Assembly (NCBI GenBank): GCA_964200075.2
Contig: CAXNAA020000370.1
Coordinates: 1 to 21,960, forward strand
Direction of reading: 5' to 3'
From: Sphacelaria rigidula
Taxonomy: Eukaryota > Phaeophyceae > Sphacelariales
Length of the DNA: 21,960 nucleotides
Shown here: positions 16,442 through 21,960 of the stretch, piece by piece
Position numbering within the stretch: the first letter of the stretch is position 1
How the letters are laid out: every line of letters begins with the position of its first letter
The notes under the pieces: model-generated
The model's input: the letters and a program-made list of their open reading frames with translations, nothing else
The model's database searches: none
What the model was told of the DNA's origin: nothing
Translations under genes and position numbers: made by a program

Positions 16442-16866
16442 GAGCAGCGTGAAACTGCACACAGCGACGACGATGGAGCTATCGCATCTCATGCCCCGTG
16501 TCCAAGCCGTGCAGGATGCAGCGGCAAGCTAAGCGCAAATGAAGACTGCCGCGCCAACCCCGGCCACCGCAACCGTACCGGGGGCACGGCGGCACTCAAA
16601 GGAAACCTTGGGGACACTAACCCGTATACCGATAGACAGAACGCAGCTTGTGAGGCCGTTGCTGTCTTGGATATCATCCCGTCGCCGCACGGTACTGTAC
16701 TGCGGCTGCGGACCCCAGAAGACCGGCATAACCATTTGTGAAGGAGTGCATACTCAAATCAAGTCTGTACTGTGAAAGGGACTATGAAATGTAGTGGGAT
16801 TGATCAAAACCTTTAATTATTCCTTGAAATCAGTGTTTGTGCTGTGAAAATAAACCCGTACCACCG
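16442..16866 (+). repeat. Dispersed repeat family R1, copy B (plus strand)
   Basis: Homologous to copy A on the minus strand and, over its last part, to copy C (7857-7973). It starts near GAGCAGCGTGAAAC and ends near AACCCGTACCACCGG. The overlapping frames 16223-16741 and 16539-16775 owe their protein-like look to this repeat. By eye, identity to copy A is of the order of 70%. Confidence 0.75.
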
Positions 16867-17137
16867 GCAAATGAAAAATGAACCAATGGCTTGGGGGTTT
16901 TGGCGAAACAAGAGGAAAATATTGCTTTTGCTTTTCTTCAGTTTGTTTTCGAGTACCCTGGGGCACATACGTGTGGACAGAAAACAATTCGGGCATCCAT
17001 GGGATATTGCACAGGTGGTGAGAGTGCGGTAGGGAACAGAGTCGGGTGTTTTGAGGTGTCGTTACTCTGGGTACCATCGTCTACTGTACTGAGTACTTTC
17101 GGCTGTCGATACCCTCACTACCCTGGAGTACCCCTCA

Positions 17138-17347
17138 TTATCATTATTTTTATTATTTTTATTACTATTATATCCGCCACATTAGCTCGATCTCTCGAAC
17201 CCGTGGTCATAGAGTGCGAGCAGCATACCATCCATACCCATAACTCAAACAGCTCGCAGCGGAAGGCGAGAAACAAAACATCTCAACGAAAAAGTCATCT
17301 ACACTACGAACGATCCGTATAAGACCGATTGAACTACAGGCGACCCA
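17138..17347 (-). mobile_element. AT-tailed SINE-like element (S2), copy 2, minus strand
   Basis: On the minus strand an A-box-like TGTAGTTCAATCGG (complement of 17325-17338) lies at the start, a B-box-like GGGTTCGAGAGAT (complement of 17190-17202) about 120 bp further on, then GCTAATGTGGCGG and a TAA/AAT-rich tail (17138-17170). The segment from the B box to the tail matches 12893-12965. The A-to-B distance is longer than in a tRNA, so either an insertion separates the boxes or the A box is coincidental. Confidence 0.5.
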
Positions 17348-17399
17348 CTGGAATCAAAAACGTCGCCGGGTGTGACCTCTCTGACTACCTAGCCACGTA

Positions 17400-17693
17400 G
17401 TGGTGTCTACACAGAGTATTGTAGTAACAGCGAATAAGCCGGTAATCGAACTGTCGCATAGGACAGAGATCAACCACACAATATATCTACTGTCTCGAGC
17501 GCTGTTCAAAGAGATCCTCTGCAGAGCCTACCCACCGGAGACCGGACAAGGTCAGAGAAGAAGACGAAGACAAGACAAGAACAAAATAGGACAAGCCGAT
17601 GACAACGAGGAGGGAAAGCGAGGAACTATATTCTCCCTTGGGTTCGAGTCCAGTAGCATCGTCATAGAAACACAAGAGATAGGGTGTGTCTAG
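17400..17693 (+). other. Open frame of unknown nature
   Basis: A 97-codon frame with a very basic stretch (GQGQRRRRRQDKNK, about residues 49-62) followed by an acidic one. A B-box-like GGGTTCGAGTCC occurs at 17640-17651 but no partner A box was seen at the right distance. No family is recognised, so this is reported as an open frame only. Confidence 0.2.
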
Positions 17694-17790
17694 CCTATAC
17701 ACGACATCGCGCTATCAGCGAAAAACAGAATCTGTTCGGAGTTTCCTATATTCGACAATGAAAACATAGGATACCATCGGTATGTAGTAT

Positions 17791-17919
17791 CTACAACAAA
17801 ACAACTATCTCAGACACTCAACAGAAAGTAATATTCCGCCCTCAACGAAGTTAGCCGCCCTGATCTGCTCTTCTCCGCTGCAGGGTCCTCGTCGAAGTTG
17901 ACCTCCGGACGCTCCCATC
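17791..17919 (+). repeat. Direct repeat R3, copy 1
   Basis: Aligns over about 128 bp with 21643-21769, roughly 80-85% identical by eye. The best block is CTCTTCTCCGCTGCAGGGTC, identical in both. That block resembles a splice-acceptor region (pyrimidines then GCAG|GG). Confidence 0.8.
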
Positions 17920-18844
17920 TGCCCTCGCCAGCGTCCATGACCAACGCAGCCACCCATCCTCGCCAGTGTCCATGGTCCCACACAGCTCTCGTCTTTGTTC
18001 GCACTCAGTGCCCCCCCTGCTTACTTTGGCGTGAAAATCGCACCCCCCTTTGTGATGCACTCGGGTTGTGGTCTTGAGGTGTCTCGTCCAGGAGGCTCAA
18101 CCAAACCCAGCCCATCCGTCGACGACCGCTTCTCCTCCATCCTTGTCGCCGAAACCAGCCTACACATCGGTACACGCTCCTTTGTACCAAAGGTGTGCGT
18201 GCCAGCTTTCGACAGCGTGAAAATCCAGTACCCCAGGGTACGTACCCTACCCTACTAGTGGAACACTTGTCCGCCCGAGATGGTGAAGGAACACAACGTG
18301 CAACCTATCACTTGAAAATACAAGAAGAACGAAGGATGATGACAGTGACTCGGAGACAAGCGATCGCTTTTTGTCAGCGGTCGTGTCAACCTGCACCTAG
18401 CTTGATTGCCTGCACCCACTGGCCGACACAAGGTACACACGTGAAGGGAAGATCGGTGGGTCGAGCTCACTTGAACATCTTGTTGGAACTGTTTACACCC
18501 GCTGTACTTGGTTGATTGATTATTGAACCATTGATTGTGTTCATCTTCGAATATTTAACATTGACCCATCCGCTACGAATTAAGCCGTGGTCCCAAGATG
18601 GACTTATCCGATGTAAATAGTCGGATCCCGCAGCAAGGTCGCTAACATTTCGGTACATTCGCATCCCCCAGGAAATCATGTCTACCCGCCATCATGGTAT
18701 ATGCCCAGCTAGTCAGAGGCACATAGTGAACATGCACGGACAAAACGTTGACGGTTCGGACGAATCAGAGTTCATACTTGTTGACTCCCCATAAATGTTG
18801 AATGCGAATAGTGTACCGAATATCCATCCGGAGTGAATCATAGA
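17920..18844. other. No supported gene; several small frames
   Basis: Frames at 17995-18258 (+, 87 codons), 18195-18515 (+, 106) and 18467-18679 (-, 70) are protein-like in places but unrecognised. A short internal repeat CTCGCCAG(C/T)GTCCATG occurs twice near 17925-17972. The sequence GACGGTTCGGACGAA near 18750 is the approximate inverse of a segment near 20617-20632. Confidence 0.35.
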
Positions 18845-19375
18845 TGGTGAAGTTGCACCTTCGAGGTCATATCGCACGAATCACGGGCTGGAAATTTGTA
18901 CACTTCAAGTTGTGTCGCACGAACCAGGAGTGTAAACTATGTACGACTCACAATGCCTGTATTAATCGTTGGTGAGAAACATGTGCACTTGATTCATCTC
19001 GAATAAATGGAAGGTGGCGAACATGTACACGTAATTCATGCTGCATGAATGGAAACCGGGAAACATGCGCGCGTGATTCACCTCGTATGGATGGAAGGCG
19101 GAGAATGTGTACGTATGATTCATAAAGCATGAATGGAAATTGAAAGTAACGCTTGAGTCACTTCGTATGAATGGAACGTGAGGAACATGTACCTATGATT
19201 CATTCTGCATGAATCTAGGGGGAGATACATGTACGCTTGATTCACCTCGCATGAATGAAAGGTGGGAACATGTACCAATGTGTCATGCTGCACGAATGCA
19301 AAGTGAACAACATGTGCATGAATCACGTGTTGCATGCTGTATGCATCCAGGAGAAATACAGTACGTACCTATGAT
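18845..19375 (+). repeat. 42-bp minisatellite array 1, with alternating A/B units
   Basis: About a dozen diverged units of roughly 42 bp, each with the pattern GAACATGTAC-(N)4-TGATTCA-(N)5-GCATGAATGGAA. Two subtypes alternate: one with TTGATTCACCTCG(T/C)ATGAA and GGAAGGTGG, the other with TATGATTCATGCTGCATGAA and GGAAATTG. The higher-order period is about 84 bp. Units at the left end (18845-18950) are more diverged. Because 42 is a multiple of three, the minus strand gives 14-residue peptide repeats such as PLDSCRMNHRYMFL and TFHSYEV. Confidence 0.88.
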
Positions 19376-19445
19376 TTATGCCGTGTTAAAGCAAGGTTTC
19401 GTACTGCTGTTGTCTGCTGTCCGCTGCGCAGATTGTGCATTACTA

Positions 19446-19904
19446 TGCTGTGCTCTCGTGTACTGTACTGTCCGCCGACTGCAGTGGGCTTTGCTGCAGT
19501 GTGTCCGAAACTCACGCGAACATGCTGGAACGACTTTTACAGTGCTGGTGCTCTCTGAAGCTGTCTTCGTACTGTTTTACTTATCCAGGCCAACTGTACC
19601 GCGGAACAAAACATAGAACCGCAGAAAGGCCGTCAATAGCTTACCGGTAGCTCGGGAAAGTAAACAGCTAGAAGGAGCACTCTAGGTGCTCAAATGTGTG
19701 CTGTGCTATTCTGCACCGCGCTGTCGGCGGGCTGCAGTGTAAACTTCCGGGAAAACTCCAGAAACGACTCGTGCTCATGCTGTCTTCCCAGGTGTTTGTG
19801 GTACTGTATGCAGTTACTCAGGTTAAATGTACCACAGAACACATGGAACCACAAGGGCTGTCAATAGCATAGCTCGGGACAACAAATGGCAAGAAGGACC
19901 GCTC
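19446..19904 (+). repeat. Tandem duplication of a unit of about 210-240 bp between the minisatellite arrays
   Basis: Unit 1 (19446-19683) and unit 2 (19698-19904) share, in order, TGCTGTGCT, GGCTGCAGTGT or GCTTTGCTGCAGTGTGT, the AACGAC(T) block, GCTGTCTTC, a TGTACC(G/A)C(G/A)GAACA block, AACCGCAGAAAG or AACCACAAGG, then GTCAATAGC, AGCTCGGGA and GAAGGA. Unit 2 is shorter by about 30 bp. Short frames here (19209-19616 and others) follow the repeat and are not supported as genes. Confidence 0.8.
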
Positions 19905-20077
19905 GGGGCACGCAGACGCGTGTGTTGCACTGTTTTTGATGGTTGTGTTACGTGCGAGTACAATGTTTGGGACTTGATTCACTGCGGGTTTTTCTTGAAA
20001 CCCTTAGACTGCGGTGCGGGCAGTCCATCTAGATCACTCATACTTTTTTCGAGTGAAAGTTGATGCCTATTCAGCAG

Positions 20078-20105
20078 GTGACCTACCCTCGCGGTCTAAG
20101 GGTTA
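20078..20105 (+). repeat. CGGTC(A/T)AAGGGT-core repeat, copy 4
   Basis: GTGACCTACCCTCGCGGTCT then AAGGGTTA. The upstream block TTTTTTCGAGTGAAAGTTGA (20045-20064) matches the block upstream of copy 2 (2800-2819), so copies 2 and 4 share at least about 60 bp. Confidence 0.6.
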
Positions 20106-20230
20106 GGGGGTCCGCGACTCGTACGCTCTCATTGCCTACCTCAACTGCAAAAAGGCCGTGCCATCGAAGAGTCGCGCCCCGTGAAATTACAGGTCGGAAA
20201 TACCATGTTATCATGGTTCGTGTCTGACGA

Positions 20231-20575
20231 ACAGAATGCGGGGAACATGTACGTATGATTCTTGCTGCATAAATGGGAATTGGAAAACATACACGCTTGA
20301 TTCACCTCACATGAACGGAAGGTGGGGAATCAAAGGAACATATGCTATGTAGATGGAAGGGGAGAAATATGTACCTTTGATTCATGACATGTGGATGGAA
20401 GGTGGGGGACGTGTGCCTAGGATACATGCTGCACGAACAGAAGTTAGGAAACATGTACCCATGATTCATACTATACGAATGGGAGGTGGGAAACGTGTAC
20501 ATTCGTCGGTGTACTGCACGAATCATGAACCCAAAAAACATGTACGGATCACAACTTGTGTATGAATCTTATGGT
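20231..20575 (+). repeat. 42-bp minisatellite array 2 (same family and orientation as array 1)
   Basis: About eight units with GGGAACATGTACGTATGATT-type starts and ATGAATGG(A/G)A-type ends. The minus strand gives 14-residue repeats such as TSHSYSMNHGYMFP and TFHPHVMNQRYIFL; the plus strand also has period-14 peptides (for example RKHVPMIHTIRMGG). It lies about 850 bp after array 1. Confidence 0.88.
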
Positions 20576-21642
20576 TGATTCGTACAAATGTTGGATATGA
20601 GTCGAATCACGATTTTGTTCATCCGAACCGTAACATATCTCAGTGTAATATTTATCACGAGCTGGCTGCCCAATCATGATCTGCATAGCTCGAATTGCGT
20701 CCCGACAGTGCCGTGTACCTCTCGCACCGCCAAGATCAAGTAGTGGTACGAGAGTTCGATATCCACACAAGGATTGCGTGCGCTCCTTTGGCGTGTGCCT
20801 GTTTCCACAATGCCGATATCTTTCTGCGGAGCCCGGTCAGCTCGCCGTTACGCGGGCGTAGTACATGAGTCAGAGAGATAACCCCACATGATGATTTCGG
20901 AAGTGTGGGTGTCGAGAAACTGGAGCATGAACTGGAGCACTTGGAACCCACTGAGGGGAGCATGATTGCTGCTGGATGGTCGCGAAAATCCTCGGCATTT
21001 GTCATTTCAGTCAGCAAAAAACTACTTGTCAATTATGAGCATGGCTGCGGGGCTGGCAGCACTGGTGGTCCTACCGAACACTTCACGATATCCCTCGAGT
21101 TGAAAAGCGCCTTCACATGCGACATGTCTAGCGATACGGAGAAACGCTGAGCTGCTCGTATATCGCAACTAACTGGGGTTGGACCCTTCTGTGGATGGCG
21201 AGAGTTTTGCGTGTTGAAAGGAGGCCCCACAGCGATTTTGTGCCCTTGATTTTCTAAACTTGCAGGCGACAACCCCATAGCCAGGTGCATATAAATGAAT
21301 ATATCCACACTGAAACGTTTAGGACGGAATATTCAAGTGTTCAAATCTCGGTAGATGCACATGAGCATTTGTTCTATTTCTGAGAAGAATCGGGTTCCCA
21401 TGTGAGGACGTGACTAGTAGAGGAAACTCGACGAGTCGGAGCGGCTCGGGAGTGCTGAAAACATGAATACCATCTGTAACCTGTCTCGTTGACAAATATC
21501 TGGGCGGGCTTACCGGGCAGCCTTGACCTTTAGGGGACTAGACTCCCAGAAACATAGTGTTTTCGTGCTTCGGGTCATTTTCCAAACCAAAAGCATGTCT
21601 TTCAAAAAAGAAAAGAGTAGATTATTCCTGCTGATCGATATT
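20576..21642. other. No supported gene
   Basis: Frames at 20905-21150 (+, 81 codons, beginning MGVEKLEHELEHLEPTEGSM), 20736-21032 (-) and 21033-21308 (-) are open but unrecognised. No repeat or RNA gene was seen apart from the possible inverse of the 18750 segment near 20617-20632. Confidence 0.35.
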
Positions 21643-21769
21643 TACGACAAAACAGCTATCTTGGACTTTCAACAGGAAGTGATATTACGCCCTCGACAAA
21701 ATTAGCCGCCCTGCTCTACTCTTCTCCGCTGCAGGGTCCTCCTCGAAGTCACCTCCCGACGCTCCCATC
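21643..21769 (+). repeat. Direct repeat R3, copy 2
   Basis: Same orientation as 17791-17919, about 3.85 kb away. The shared block includes CTCTTCTCCGCTGCAGGGTC. Similarity stops near CTCCCATC; beyond it (21770-21960) the sequence has no recognised feature and the window ends. Confidence 0.8.
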
Positions 21770-21960
21770 ATGGAAGTGTACCTGGTGTGCACCGCGGGAG
21801 AAATGGTTGGCTCTTTTGAGACTACGGACCTGTCGCGGGAAAGGGGAGGGGTTGAGAGTGTGACTAAAGTATTGAAGGAATCAACCCATCTCTCTAGCCT
21901 GGTCCGGCGAGAACCCGGCGTGCTCCGTCCCGGCTTTGTAGGGGCGGACCCCCGATGGGG

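Noticed and set aside
17400-17693. Nuclear protein with a basic localisation signal
   Set aside because: The RRRRR stretch comes from a purine-rich tract; there is no other support.
18845-20575. CRISPR array
   Set aside because: Repeats are diverged and abut one another without unique spacers; the period is a simple 42-bp tandem.

Overview
The window looks like eukaryotic, intergenic, repeat-rich DNA. There are no tightly packed long ORFs, Shine-Dalgarno-linked operons, rRNA or intact tRNA genes. Instead I see tRNA-derived SINE-like units with A and B boxes, a decayed Ty3/gypsy-type integrase, a probable Ty1/copia RNase H fragment, a TA-flanked terminal-inverted-repeat (TIR) element, many fold-back palindromes, minisatellites, and short protein-like segments ending at GT(A/G)xGT splice-donor-like sites. 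A protist or alga is my best guess, but nothing in the sequence fixes the lineage.

Layout. 1-434 has no gene. 435-1170 is a Tc1/mariner-like element with 34-bp TIRs and TA on both sides, keeping what looks like the N-terminal end of its transposase (from 674). 1171-4500 is gene-poor: a small hairpin, copies of a short repeat with a 'CGGTCAAAGGGT' core, a tRNA-like SINE head (2455-2524, minus) and a fold-back (2741-2945). 4511-5116 has a short tandem duplication and a hairpin. About 6098-7592 is the remains of a Ty3/gypsy pol gene (integrase linker, zinc-binding region, core and C-terminal end) broken by stops and frameshifts. 7857-9400 has one copy of a dispersed repeat, the copia-like fragment, a SINE of about 237 bp with an A tail, and a 190-bp nested palindrome.

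9552-11964 holds the best candidates for cellular-type coding sequence: two broken unknown ORFs and two exon-like segments, one resembling the start of a C2 domain. Within it lie a 26-bp tandem repeat and an inverted pair of a short repeat. 12420-13214 is a second candidate TIR element, containing a SINE 3' end and a nearly perfect 47-bp-arm hairpin. 13628-16866 carries two inverted copies of the dispersed repeat, another fold-back and a perfect 30-bp inverted repeat. 17138-17347 is a second copy of the SINE with an AT-rich tail. 17791-17919 is repeated at 21643-21769. 18845-20575 has two 42-bp minisatellite arrays around a tandem duplication of about 240 bp.

No complete, intact gene was recognised. 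The segments do not form an evident functional unit. The window is best read as layered insertions, with perhaps one host gene fragment near 11.5-12.0 kb. All repeat and domain calls were made by eye; no alignment, folding or database search was run.
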